From Nematostella vectensis (Eukaryota; Cnidaria; Anthozoa; Actiniaria; Edwardsiidae), in assembly GCF_932526225.1 (NCBI RefSeq), contig NC_064040.1:12190856-12254855 (forward strand): a DNA stretch of 64,000 nt, in the 5' to 3' direction. The position numbers and the translations under genes were made by a program. The first letter of the stretch is position 1, and each line of letters opens with the position of its first letter. The notes under the pieces were generated by a model. It did not search any database and was not told where the DNA came from. It saw nothing but the letters and a program-made list of their open reading frames with translations. This document shows positions 51,571 to 64,000 of this stretch, piece after piece.

Positions 51571-54500
51571 CTGATGATGATACGGCACTGAGGCCCTTAT
51601 AAGGGCTTATATAAACGTGAGAAAAAATGTTGAGAATACGATTAAGCCACACCTTTATAACTAATCTATAGTATAACTTTTTCGCTATTTACTCCTAACA
51701 TCACACAAATGTGCGGTTTTGTAAATCTCTCAAAATAACGCTATTGAACCACTCCCTGGATGGTCGGCACATTCTGTTATTCAAACTTAGAGAAAAACTC
51801 TTCGAGAAAAGTACCACCTATTGAGTGGATTTTGACATTATACTTTTCAAACCTGCTCTTCAAAATGAATATCACATAACATTTTCTGCAGTCTTGTCGC
51901 TCGCAAGCAAATCGTTTTTGTGGGCCTGAAGGGCACAGGAAACCCGCCCAAAATTGTTAGGGCTGTGTGCGAAAAGTCTTTCGGACTTAATAAGCGGTCT
52001 TTTTCTTATAATTTCTGATTACGCTTTTCCTGAAAGATTCAAAGAATTCAATGAATTCTGGGGGGGGGGGGGGGGGGTCAGGATCTGGAATGGTCTTTAA
52101 TTCGTCGTTTAATAAGTCTGTTCTATGGCTGTTCTTAGCTGATATGTATAAATTTCACTAATGGTAACTGACAAAAACAAAGTAAAGATAACAAATAATA
52201 CTGACAGCTTTCTTTCTATATCTTTTCATCATAATGGCTCAATGGAATGCCATGGCTGCATTGATACGCTGCCGCCCAACCCACAACCTTTACGCAATTC
52301 GCTGTTGTCACACAATCTTCACGTGTATCACAAAAATTTAGCTGGAAATAGGCCGGGGAGGGCGTTATCTCATTAATATTGATTATTTTAATTGCTACCC
52401 CTTCCTCCCTTCATCTCCCCTATAAGATAAACTATGTCACGAAAGCTGCGGTCGCTTGCAAAGAGCAAGGTTAGGCAGGCAAAGGAAGTGAAAACCCTTG
52501 CTATTTGTAATCCACACACGCCTTTCACGAGTGCATATGGTGCGCATATGAGAACGACAGTCACGCATGATCTCGTCCACTTCAGTGTTATCTCATCAGC
52601 GATTTGGTGATTCCGCAGCTTCGACGCTTAGCTGAGTCGCTCACTAATGAATCAGGAATGCTTAAAAACGTCTGGGCTCCTTTTGTTTAATGAGCTTCAC
52701 CAATTTGTATAGTTTAGTCGATGGAGAGACTAACAAAATCGATTAGATAGACATCTTCAGGGAGGTCGTTTTGAAGAGAGCGGATTTATTATAGACTGAC
52801 TTATGTTTATCGCCCGAAGTGCTTCTTGAGAGCGGACAAACGCGACAAAGCGGGTGTTTTCCTCCCTCCTTTTATACAACCACTGTGCACTCGATTGTGT
52901 AATTGTTGTGCATTCTGCGAAGATTTTTCGTGTGGCGGAATTTTGCTCAGCTATGAGCAGCGGCTGGCTGTTATGATAAAGTGCCGATAATACCAGGGGT
53001 TTTGCCCCCTTCATTCAGTAAGCCCGTGCTCGGTAGATAAGGCCGTTTCACTGCACGAAAGTGAGAGCAGATGGACGAGATAGCACATGCTTCAAGACTT
53101 CAAAGGACACACTTTGCACATGTAATTCCGAGAATTAAGAAACATACTCCCTTAAATAGAGTGAGCGGTGGATTCCTTAGCCTGTGTTTGCGTATTTTTC
53201 CTTCACCTACTTAGAAACTTGTTATCACCACAAAGGTTGGAAACCAACTTGTCAACAATAAAACCTCATGGACAACTGCTTTTTCTCAAAATAACATCCT
53301 TGGAAAACCCATTTAACAGTCAAGTACAAATATTTTATACTTGTCATAACAGATTTTTTCAATATTTTCTAATTGAGAACACGTTTTGACGTACATTTTT
53401 ATGTAGAAGATTGCGAAAGCATTGTGTAAAGTAAAAACTAGAAACAATTAATAATTATTTTTTTACTATTTTCGAGAGGTTATTCTATCAGTATTGAAAA
53501 AGAAATACGAGGCGAAATGTTAATTAAATCTCCCCATAAACCAAAGTATCGAAACATGGTGTTGATCCAGCTAAAAATATTTCTCCACTCACATATTTAC
53601 ACAGAATCTCATAAACTTGACGAAGTGTCAAGTAACAGTTATACTTGGTACTTGACACTCTATCGATGACAACCCACAGATCCTGTCTATATTATTTTAA
53701 ACAGTACAGTACGTATCGCCACGCCCGGTCAATAATACCGCAATAATGACCGGTAGTAATACAGTATGGACCGACGATAGTTACAAGGATGTGTTTGAAA
53801 TTTTTTTGGTTGGAATTTCTCGCGGGATGTGATGCCATTTCCCGGCATTGTAAGCAATTTCCGTTACCGGCCAAGCTCATAGTTAAGTTTATCAGCGTTC
53901 CACTTTTGACGAGAGTATGTGGAAAATGTGCCGCACTACGGCCAAAGAGATGGCTTGCTAATTCACAACACACGGAACTATCCGCGTTGGGCTCAGCGCT
54001 TCCATTGCGAAAATGACGTCACCATCTCCATAACTTCGTTTCGTGCGCGGAATGCCATTTAGTCTTCACAATTTAGATAATTAGAAGGGAAGTAATAATC
54101 TAAGAGATGTTTGGTGTGCGTATAGTCGGCCGAATGGCATCACATCAGGGCGGTTGATGTGAACTGTTAGGGCACTAGTTAATGGCAACCCTTCTAATGG
54201 CAATATCCCATTGCCCCAGTATCTCTAGCGCATCTGTGATCTCATCTCGCCAAGTGCAAGGCCGCTGATAATTCCATGACATCGGAAGGCAGAGATAAGC
54301 TTGATAGTTCGAGGTAATTAAACACTTTTCGCCTGCGACTTGGGATCTCTCGTAGCAGTCAGCCTCAAACGGACGCTAAAAGGAAGGATTCTTTGCCTAG
54401 AAAATCGACGGGTTAAATTCGCACGGTACTTGGGGACTCGGAAAAGCTTCGTAGGAGTTCTTGGAGCTAAAAAAAGAAGCTTTAGAGGTAAGCAGAGAGT

Positions 54501-55848
54501 AAAAACATCCCTAGTGTTGCGGTATTTTGCAATGATCGTATCGAAAGGAAATTATTACCAATGATTGGTACACAAAACTCCGGCAACGGACGATCTAAGG
54601 TCTGCGCGTTTTCTTGAGGTTGCCGGACCGTTTTTGCGGCGTTTTGTTAGTGCCTTTGTTCGGTCTATCCTGGGAGCAGATTTGGAGACAAAAAACGTGC
54701 GATTCTGGGAACATTTACCGTGAATCATTGCGTGAATTTTTGCAGCCGGGGAAGCTAGCGCGCTCTCCGTAATTTCTTGGACTGCTGGCAACTATGATTA
54801 CAAATCCCACAGTCTTTTAATAAGAATGCTCGTTGCGTTTTCGGTTGTAGACTCGGCAAGGGCATGCCGGCACAAGGACGCTTGTCTGGGTACTTTATAG
54901 GCTTTCTTACAAGCACAGAATTCGCTATCACTCCTGAGTCAAAGTCCCTTGCGATGTTTGTCTAGATATTGGACCATTTGCATTCCAGCGGTAGATTCAT
55001 GCTATAACGATGATCTGTGGTGATGCTTTAAGATACATTTGCCAGCTTTATCCGCTGAGAGACTTAATACGATTGTTGTTTGTATTGTATACATTACGGG
55101 AATTAACGAGCTCGTTCTTCCAAAAGATCGCTAGGTGGGACTCAATGTTTTTACGGCTTGTTTTTTGGGTCAGATCTCGGGCGGGATCTCGGAGAAAAGA
55201 TCGTGTCGTGTTAGAATCTTTCTTGACAACAGTATGCGAAAAATGTGAATGGAAGGCGCTAGTGGCTGGCTCTTCAACTCGCTAAGGGGGCTTTTTATTT
55301 GAGATAACACTGAGATAAACTGTGCTTGGATATCGTGCGCACTAGACGTTAACGTTAGCGAATGTCGTTTTCATGACCAATGGGATGCACCCGTCACTTA
55401 AAAGTGTAATTATATTAAGACCTATGATTTCCCCTATCTTCAAGTTCCGGTGAAGATATTTTAGCTTTTGTTTGTTTGTTTGAGGATGCGCTAGTTTTAT
55501 GCTGTGTTTTGTGTAACCACAATCACAAACTTGTTGGCATTTAGCGTCCTAATTAGTCGGACTTGAATCACGGTATTATACCTCCCACGGGCAGAATCCT
55601 AGAGATAATATACAAACACGTAAAGACTAAATTAACTTGATGATATGAGGTACTATTGTAGCTATACAAACCACATAAATGCGGAAATGTAGGTGCGCTT
55701 TTTTTTCTCGTCGCCATTTCGCGCAAGTTTTAACTTGCAGGGTTTTTACTTCCCACGAAAAGCCCTGTTAGCCTGAGAAATGTTCTCAGTAAATTTTTAT
55801 TCAGAGCTTACTTGTATGACATAGCAACGTTAATAACCACGCTCGTAG

Positions 55849-56098
55849 AAATATAACCTAAACATGAAAGACTAGATAAAAGACATATTTCTCTTCTATC
55901 CTTTTATTACATACTTTTTACTAACTCATAATAAAAAAAGACAAGCAAAAAAATAGACAGGTGCACTTAATTAAAAGAAATATAACCTTAACATAAAAGA
56001 CTAGATAAAAGACATATTTCTCTTCTATCCTTTTATTACACACTTTTTACTAACTCATAATAAAAAAAAGCAAAAAATAGACAGGTGTACTTAATTAT
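55849..56098. repeat. Recent 129-bp tandem duplication
   Basis: A block starting AAATATAACCT at 55849 recurs at 55978 with only a few differences. Both copies contain AGACTAGATAAAAGACATAT and end in a CAGGTG(C/T)ACTTAATTA motif. Confidence 0.92.
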
Positions 56099-56504
56099 TA
56101 CTTTCGTGATCCGAGGTTTTGTTAGTTTTGGGGCTTAAAAAAGACAGAGACGCAAAAACGCCAACGTTTCTGGCGATATATAAATGATTCGATTATTTTT
56201 TTATCCACGATCCCACAAAAAACATCCCGTGATGCAACAGGGGTCACCACTAGATCAATCACGAAGAAATGTTTGTTACACGTGAAAGTCCTTTCACAAA
56301 ACAAATTTTTTAGTATCACTCTAGATCTGGAAATGTAAAAACAATATATTTTAAGCAATGGACAAAATACAGTTTTGATTATTTGATTATAGAAGGTTTG
56401 TTCATCAGTAACAAATGACTAATGTGTGGTGCCCATAGATGTCATGATGTCATCAATGGGCATGACTCTACAAAATACAGACAAAGACCACCAGGGTTGT
56501 GCAG

Positions 56505-56640
56505 CCAAGGGACCGACCATTTGATATCTGACGATGGGAGGGGGGGGGGGGGGGAGAGGGGAGGGTAAGGGACCGACCATTTGATATCTGAGGGAGGGGG
56601 GAGGGTAGGGGATCGACCATTTGATATCTGACGATAGGTG
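56505..56640. repeat. ~65-bp repeat with G-runs, about three units
   Basis: GACCGACCATTTGATATCTG (one copy GATCGACC) recurs three times, at about 56511, 56571 and 56611, separated by G-rich tracts. Confidence 0.8.
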
Positions 56641-56749
56641 GGATGGTAAAGAAAATTCTCCAATTCAACAATTCGAGCAAGTCAAAAATTAAATCAAACA
56701 AGCAGACTTTTTTTCTAAAAATTACGACAAGATCCAACAGTCAAAAAGA

Positions 56750-57120
56750 AAAAAATATCGAACGGACTGGAACATTGAACTGGGATATTGAACGGACTAA
56801 ATGTTGAACTGGAATATTGAACGGACTTGATATTGAACTGAAATATTTAACGGACTTGATATTGAACTGAACAATTGAACGGACTAAATATTGAACCGGA
56901 CAATTGAACGGACTTAATATTGAACTGAGCAATTAAACGGACTGAAATATTGAGCTGGACAGTTAAACGGACTGAATATTGAACTGGAATATTGAACGGA
57001 CAGGAATATTGAACTGGACAAGTGAATTGACTGAAATATTGAACTAACAATTGAACGTACTGAAAAACGGAACTCTACGATTGAACGGACTGAATATTGA
57101 ACGGACTTCAATATTTAACT
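56750..57120. repeat. ~26-bp minisatellite
   Basis: About 14 imperfect units alternating ATTGAACGGACT and ATATTGAACTGGA. The Phe/Asn/Val-rich minus-strand ORFs over it are artefacts. Confidence 0.9.
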
Positions 57121-60100
57121 GGACACAAAATCGTAGCCAGTTAGCGGGATTTTGAGTTGGCAGGGGTTCCTGGGTTCGAGTTGAAGGTGTCGATTGAAAG
57201 TTTGATATAGCTACTCGTAGTTTTATTAAGAAAATGAACAAATTATTGTCATCTATATGTGCGTGATGGATCTAATTCAAGAAAAATAAGCAACCGTAAT
57301 GGGAATCGTAATCGATCAAAAAGACGGGAAGTATAAAGTAATCCGCGGAATTTGAGTTAGAGTTATACGAAAATTATAACCATAAAGATAACTTTAATTA
57401 GAGTTATAGGAATAATGATAAGAATAACTTTATCTTATTTATTGAAAAAAATGTAATTGAGAGATAAAGCCTTTTTAGTATAGCTAATACAAGGCGCTAA
57501 AGTGAGTGGTGAAAGTATCTTTTTTACGTGCTTTTCGACTTGAAATTAATTTTGTTTTGCTTTCCTAGCTATAATATTGTTTACATCTTTTCGAGTTTAG
57601 ATAGGCATACGTCCAAAAATTTGCGATAACTTGAGCGACCTTGACCGAAATTAAGAAAATAGCTTTTAACACTTCTTGTCGGTCTTGGTGTTAAACTCAC
57701 AAATAACAAGGCGTTGGCTAACATAACGCCCGTGTCTCTCCTCTAACTGCTTGACCTTTCCGTTAAACCCACACGCCACGAAAAATAACAATTGTAAGTG
57801 ATACTTATTTTTGTCGAAAACTTATCTCTTTTGTATTGAGACACCAAAAAGGTTCTACTAGCCTCAGTCGTCTCTAAACGGTAGAAAAACCCGAGAGTGA
57901 ATGGAAATAGCTACGCGGGCTTCCTGTGGTGAACAGATTCGCTTGCTAAGGGGAGAGGGGACAATACCAGCCGGCTCCTTTGCTACGTGCTCGTCGCCTC
58001 GCCACAGGTTTACCTAATAGCATCGGGGTTTTTTTTTCTGCTGCTTTCTTGGCGAAAGTAGGACGCTAGGAAAATACTAGCTTGATGTTGCTATAATAAT
58101 GTAAAAAGTTTTGGTGAGTCAGCTTGTTAACGGAGGAAAATTTCTGGACGGAGTTATGCTAGGTTGCACGTTCTTTATTTGCATCTCTTTGCTAATAATT
58201 AAAGTGGAACCCGTGCCGTGCTCTTGACTGTTTTTTTTTTTTTTTTAAAGAAACTCTGCCAGCCGCCGTGTTGCGATCCTGGCAAAATACCTGCTAAACA
58301 TGTCTTTTTGTATGACAGGAATTGTAAAGCGCTAAAAACAATGTGTTAAACTTTTATTCATGTTTTCAATAATATTTGTCAAATTTTACCAACAATTTTG
58401 TCAGCACAATTTGCTTAAATTAACTCTAAATCCATACTAACCAAAAAACACGTTTCCGTTATTTTATGTAAATTTTGCTGGAGAAGTCTGGCTTCTGCTA
58501 AAGCTAAAGGGAGTGACCGTAATGGCAGGGTTTTGTTAGTAACAGGGTTACAACAGGGTGGCCATCAAAACAAGGGTTTCCTCATGGTCCCTGTTATAAA
58601 AGATTGTCCTTAATAGCAAGGTATTTAAAAAAACAAAATGCCCTCAATACCAGGCCTTGATAGCAAGGAGTTCGTAATAGCAGAGTCTCCTTATTAGCTG
58701 TGTCCATGGGGAAAATGTCCTCCGTGTCATTAACAAGAGGATTTCTGTCAGGCGATAATTGACTTACAGCAATGTTGACAATTCCGTAACATACTGCAAC
58801 GCATTCTTGGCTGAAGTACCCCAAGTAGGATGTATACAGGGGTTTAAATCTAGGGGATTTGCTGTGAAGTGTGTTAAACTACACAGTTATATCATTCACC
58901 CCAAAAACATGATGACAACTGACATGTTTGACGAGGTTCGCTAGAAAATCTGCCAAAAACGCAAACTAGAAAAGAGTCTTTATAGTTTACTGCAAATTTG
59001 AATATCTGTTAATCTTATCAATAGTTCAAATAGTTCAACATTTATTACGGAATATTTTGAAAAGTGTATGAACAAGATCTAAGGAAATTTGAAAACAGCG
59101 GGGTTCTTAATTGCATGGAGACCAGTGAACAAACTTTGCACAGAGATCCTGGGTTTGTTTTTTAATCAAAATATATTTTATCAAAGATGTTGTGATTTCA
59201 AAGTTTAGAAACCCCGAATTAACCAATTTTTGTTTGTAAAAGTTTCTTCTTTTGGTGAAACTGTGACATATGGCTCGAAAACACGTGAAAACATGTAAGC
59301 ACTCCGTTGGTACATAGTCCCGATCTTGTTTGTAGCTATCGTAAGAACTCTACCAAATCTTTATCCTACTTTTCGCCCCTTGAGACCGCCATCTCGCACA
59401 TGCGGAATAAACTACATTTTGATATGGTTAACCCCGCTGCTATAGGCAATTAATGTAAATTGGGACCCCGTTTCCTAAATTCTTGCTTTAGGCCTTATTT
59501 TTGATTATTTTTTGTGCGTATTCTAGTAACCTAGTATTTAGATAATCAGCTACCTTTCAACGCTTTTCTAGCTAGGGGCAATTGAGTATTCATCAATCAA
59601 GCAAAAATCATGTAATTAGAATTCTGGATCTCACGCTTACCAGGTTTTTGACCAAACACTGCCGCCTGGCCAGGAATGCTCGATAATTACTTTAAGACAA
59701 TACCTGGCTATTGTACTGGTCTTTTCCAATCACCCCGTATTTGTTAGGGTGAGCTCACAGTGCACGGTTTGTGTTTCTGTTAGTGATCCACGCGGGGGTT
59801 TTGCTCGCCAGGAGAGTACAATAAACGCTCTAATTGGCGCTATTGTCGAGTTCGGGTCTTATTTTAACTCAAGGTAATACAGTGAATAGGTAGACCTCCT
59901 CAGAGTAGATGAAAGAGCTTCAAAAACAAACGCAAAATCACCCGGGGCATTTTTTAAACTGGGCTGCAAAAATGAAAGACTTGATGACTTCTTCCTCGGT
60001 ACATGGTACCCGTCTTTGCTGGTGTAAGCCATGTTTTATCTCCCCATATAGTGTAATAATGGCTACAGGAAATGCTATATACTGTGTGTAGATGTAACTC

Positions 60101-61417
60101 TTCTACGAAATTGTTTACTTGAGATTTGTTCCAATGCCAAGCGAGCAAAAAAGGCTAAAGTCGCGTCACGAGTAATTCCGGAACACCTTAAGTAAGGCAC
60201 GTAGAATTGTAGAACATAATAGACACCGCCCTGCGTATTTGCCTTTAGCTCGAGAGGTGCGAAAGATGTGTCGAGTCGTAAAATTGTTCCGCAGTTATTC
60301 ACCAAAGTCTTTTTTTTAGTTCGGAAAAAAAAATAAATGTATGAATTCCAGTAATATTCGTAGGTATGCCCTGTTTGTAACGTTAATGAATTCTTACTCA
60401 AATCATATGTTATGTGACACCTCCTAAAGGCTTTGACAAATCAAAGATAGTTTAATTAAATGATCTTCGTGAGGCGAGATGTATGCGAAACACTTTAGAA
60501 GATGAATGCAATTGTTTACCGTGACTTAGCACCAACAGATCCCAACCCCCCAGCCGTGTTTGCACAGTCTACTAATGGCAAAGAGTGCTGATTGCCTACG
60601 GGTTCTAATTTGCAGATACCCCCATCCAAGAGATGAACCGTGGATCAAGGTCCGACCTAGCGAAATCTGCCAGGACATCGTAAGAACCAAGTAGTCTGCA
60701 AAACCAGGTAAATTTCATCGCTTTTATCTTGGATTGTTTGCATATACAAACAGTTTGCGTCATTTTAACTTGCCCTTTGGCCGACATGTAATCAATTCTC
60801 GCCATTATTTTAAGCATTTTGGATGCTTATTCGGCTTAAAAATGAGCATTCGCCCAATGTGGAATAATAGTACGGAACTTTTTCCGACTTTTTCAATCGT
60901 AGAGAAACTTGATATCATTTTTATTGCTTAAAAAAGCATATTTCCCAATAACGTTTCCCTTTTCTTATATATGACAAAGACTAATTTTAGAATAATACAT
61001 TTTCTGTCTGTCAAACGCACATTTATTTTGTTTTTACAATTTCAAGAGTTTGCTCTCAAAATTGGCAAAACAACTTATGAATAGTGTACAAATGACTTTC
61101 ACGTAGAAACCATCAGTAAACCTTCAATAATTGAATGTCTTTAGTTCTAATGGCGATTTCATTCATTCCTTTTAGTTACTCACGTGAAGGATACGAAATC
61201 ACATTCTTATTTAAGCCGCTATGATAAAGTTTATTAAAAAATTGGAAATAAGATCAAATTTGCAAATTTTCCAAAACTCGGGTTTTATTTATTTATTTTT
61301 TTTAAAGTTTGAGAAGTATCGAACATCTTAAGTATGTCACGTTCCATCTGTCAAAACGTACCGAGGTTTCGTAATTCACGACGAAAACCTTTTCACGGCT
61401 TAACTGATTTTACATTA

Positions 61418-61420
<3 letters not shown>

Positions 61421-61468
<48 letters not shown>
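61421..61468. repeat. (TA)n microsatellite
   Basis: A 48-base TA run in the spacer upstream of the BMP gene. Confidence 0.97.
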
Positions 61469-61471
<3 letters not shown>

Positions 61472-63735
61472 GACTGCACAGCAAAAAAGTATTCAAAGAA
61501 CTCCAAGATCACTTATCGAACTATGAAAGTATTCAAATTTGCACAAATTTTGCTTGCAGAAATTTCATTTATCGAATAGTTGAATTTTTCGCGCCATCAC
61601 GCGCCCGTCTTTACGCACGCTGAGGAGGCGTATTACGAGTGACCGACTAACAAGTCAAAGAGCCTATTTAGATCGTTATCTCTGCAAAATACTGATTATT
61701 TGTACGCCATTACACGGGTAGACGATTGTCCGAAAAGGGAAAAATGTATTACAATACGAGAACCCACTTAACTAATAGGACATTTAACATAAAAAGAAAT
61801 ATATATATATACATTTCTTGATGTGATGTTTTGACCTCGACGAATTCGGGCATAACGATCTCTATACCATGTTGAATCACTTTGCCTAATTAAGTGATAT
61901 CATTACCATCTCAAATAGAAACTTCCAGTGAAACGAAAGTAGTGCACAGATTCCTCAACTACGAAGGTTTCTTCATAAACTATTTCTACTTCAAACATTT
62001 GGATAATATAAGAAAGAAACTTACAAAGGTATATATCACGTCTTGAGGTCATTGTGTTGCTATAGAATCTCAGGTTTGTTGCTTGTAAAAATATTGCCGT
62101 AAAATACCAATTTCCTATACATTCCACTATCTGTTGCTTGTCCCCCATTGTACTTTCCCCGGCAAAAGAATAAACATGGCTTGGATTTCATGTACGATTA
62201 GTGTAAACCTCCCTATACGCTCACAAATAGAGTTTATTTTAATGATACTCCGCAGGAATTGATAGCTGTGAACACCGTTGCTGTAAAAATCATCAAGTTC
62301 CAAGGTGAGTCTAGATTAACGACTTGTTATCGTTGCGTCACGAAAGACAAAGTTCTCTTCCGTTAGAAGGTTAGGCTCTTAGAAAAGTAAGCAATGCCGG
62401 GGATAGCGGAAAAGGCTACCTGCCACAGACTCCTTGCTGTTGTTTTTTTGATGGCCGAGTAAAATAAGAGTTCCAAGAACACATGTAGATTCGTTTGTGA
62501 GCGGTGTTTTCATTTGGCGGCTTTTGAGTTTCGAGAGCTCGCAGGGCGCTTGCCGTAGCTTGGCAGGGCCCGTGGGATTCTTTGTTTTGTCGGTACGTTT
62601 TGATATGTCGGTAGGGTTTTCACGTTGGGCTCAATGTAAACGGGGATATTTTGAGAGCAGCAAGCAGAGAAATCACAACGCTGCTTAATTAGGAAATGGT
62701 TTGGATCTCTCAACACAAGAAAGCCCAGAAAATCCACTTGAAATATGATCAAGAGTGTTTGATACTCTACAAGGATATACTATCCAACCGATACTACTTG
62801 GATATCTAAAGTAAGGCAACCTATCTCATTTATATATCATCTTTCCGATTTCAACTCATATCATGGTGTTCTAGTCACAAGTTTTATATGTATCTCTTTG
62901 CCTTTTGCCGTAGTACATCCACTATCAAAACAAAAACACAATTGAATTTTCGATTCACACGTTAACAAAACCTTGCGGTTCGCTAAAGTGATTTAACGTA
63001 TATTTAATCGTTGCGGTAATTAACTCGAATACGCGTTATAGCGAAGACAACAAAGGCCTCCCGCAGAGATCTGTATTTACTTGTTATCTTTTTGTTCTAG
63101 AATTCTAAGAAAACTAAAACCACTTTTTAAAAGTTCTTTATATTTCAAGTAAAGCTTTGTCTAAGTGAGTTTTGATACGTCTCTGAGATCCACCATCGAT
63201 AAATATTATAGCGAGTTTTTCTCGCGTCTGCTTGATTGGTACTTAGTTTACCGCTCGCTTTCGCATGTGGGTCGTTCTAAAGGGATGCCTGCTGGGCCGG
63301 ACCTAGTGCTGTAGTTTGCTTATAGTGATGGCCTTACAAGTAATGCCAGCTGGAGGAGCTGTTGAGTTGCGTTAGTATTATATGATCATGTCCTGCCGAG
63401 GTGGCGATTGCTGAACGATCGGTTGGTCCGTGCGTAGGACACATTCACTTCAAGTCCAATTATGCAGCGTGATCCATTTAGGGTTATTTCCGCTAAGACC
63501 TCTATTCATGACCTGTACCATCCCACTCTCGAAGTGTTACTCCTCTGAGTGCAATCTAATAAGTGATCAAAAAGATCAAATAATCGTCTACAAGCGCACC
63601 CTGTACATTCTCACTTCAATCACTGAAGTAAACACTGTCCCAAGTAAGGCCCTAAGGCAACAAGCTATATTTGGTACAAGTTGTTGGGTAATCCTAATTC
63701 CATTCTCTGTCTCTTTTTCAGTCCTCTCAGGCAAA

Positions 63736-64000
63736 ATGCTTCTCTTACGCTGTTTCTTACTACTGAGTATGTACTTTCCTGTGCACGGTTTGCCCGCCGA
63801 GAGCTCGTCACAGCGAGCGAAACATGAGGTCAGAAACAGCGCGGATTTTCAAATGATGGAGCAGAGATTTCTGGATACCATGGGCATGAGATCGCGGCCT
63901 CGGCCTAAGCGAGGGACACGCATACCACAATACATGCTTGACTTGTACAATAGCCATAAGGCACATCCAGATTGGATCTCTACGCAGTTTCGCTTTGGTG
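63736..64000 (+). CDS. BMP2/4: BMP2/4-type TGF-beta ligand, N-terminal part only
   Basis: Start of a secreted BMP precursor, a dimeric ligand acting through type I/II serine-threonine kinase receptors and SMADs in axial patterning. The ATG at 63736 is 15 bases after an acceptor (CTTTTTCAG ending at 63721), so the first exon is non-coding. Residues 1-18 (MLLLRCFLLLSMYFPVHG) form a signal peptide. The propeptide then shows MMEQRFLDTMGMRSRPRPK and RIPQYMLDLYNSHKAHP, matching the conserved LLxxFGLxxRPxP and VPxYMLDLYxxH blocks of BMP2/4 better than the MFMLDLYN form of BMP5-8. The frame is open to base 64000, so the remaining propeptide, the furin site and the cystine-knot domain are outside. Assignment to BMP2/4 (dpp) is likely; membership of the BMP family is near certain. 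Confidence 0.85.
   Translation, partial: MLLLRCFLLLSMYFPVHGLPAESSSQRAKHEVRNSADFQMMEQRFLDTMGMRSRPRPKRGTRIPQYMLDLYNSHKAHPDWISTQFRFG

Larger units (their letters stand above)
49915..63720. other. Spacer between BTBD9 and the BMP gene
   Basis: No credible coding exon was found. It holds repeat elements (49970, 51418), a 23-G run, a 129-bp tandem duplication (55849), two minisatellites (56505, 56750) and a (TA)n tract. Since the BMP coding exon follows an intron acceptor, at least one non-coding 5' exon should lie here; the segment ending CCAAG before GTGAGT near 62305 is one weak candidate. The stretches 52400-53700 and 57250-61400 show nothing recognisable. Confidence 0.55.

Noticed and set aside
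54340-55285. Arg/Lys-rich plus-strand ORFs
   Set aside because: No splice sites, domain or family resemblance; low-information ORFs in spacer DNA.
59909-60401. Short ORFs upstream of the BMP gene
   Set aside because: No recognisable protein; lengths are those expected by chance.

Overview
The window is animal nuclear DNA: intron-rich genes, AT-rich spacers, many microsatellites and minisatellites, and many short inverted-repeat elements. Gene content (a cnidarian-style Vsx, BMP2/4, MBIP, BTBD9, POLR2G and an SLC6 transporter) and the repeat style suggest an anthozoan cnidarian, most likely a sea anemone close to Nematostella. The species call is inference; no database was searched. All gene models were built by hand from GT/AG sites, exon phase and family resemblance, so coordinates may be off by a base or two in places.

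Layout. 210-9958 (-): a neurotransmitter-sodium symporter (SLC6) lacking only its C-terminal tail, which lies beyond base 1, plus any upstream 5' exon. 9959-16290: spacer with several inverted-repeat elements and a large 20-bp minisatellite interrupted by a retrotransposon 3' fragment. 16665-18921 (-): POLR2G (RNA polymerase II subunit RPB7), nine exons, 172 codons. 18922-19167: short head-to-head promoter. 19168-25129 (+): MBIP, an ATAC acetyltransferase subunit, ten exons. 25986-36338 (-): the homeobox gene Vsx/Chx10, with an 8.9-kb intron inside the homeobox, converging on MBIP. 36420-43700: repeat-poor spacer. 44194-49914 (+): BTBD9, seven exons. 49915-63720: spacer. 63736-64000 (+): first coding exon of a BMP2/4-type ligand, cut by the window end.

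The genes are not an operon. POLR2G and MBIP are a housekeeping divergent pair. Vsx and the BMP gene are developmental regulators with large non-coding surroundings. MBIP, Vsx and BMP2/4 within 45 kb recalls human chromosome 14q (MBIP, BMP4, VSX2) and 20p (BMP2, VSX1), so this may be a remnant of an ancestral linkage.

The most unusual signal is a recurring structure at 5' splice sites. In the SLC6 gene a 117-bp unit made of the 3' end of an exon, its donor site and the start of the intron is repeated about six times. In POLR2G a ~63-bp unit of the same composition is repeated about five times. In MBIP an Asn-codon-rich array starts exactly at a donor and stays open in frame, and in BTBD9 a 64-copy pentanucleotide begins about 35 bases after a donor.
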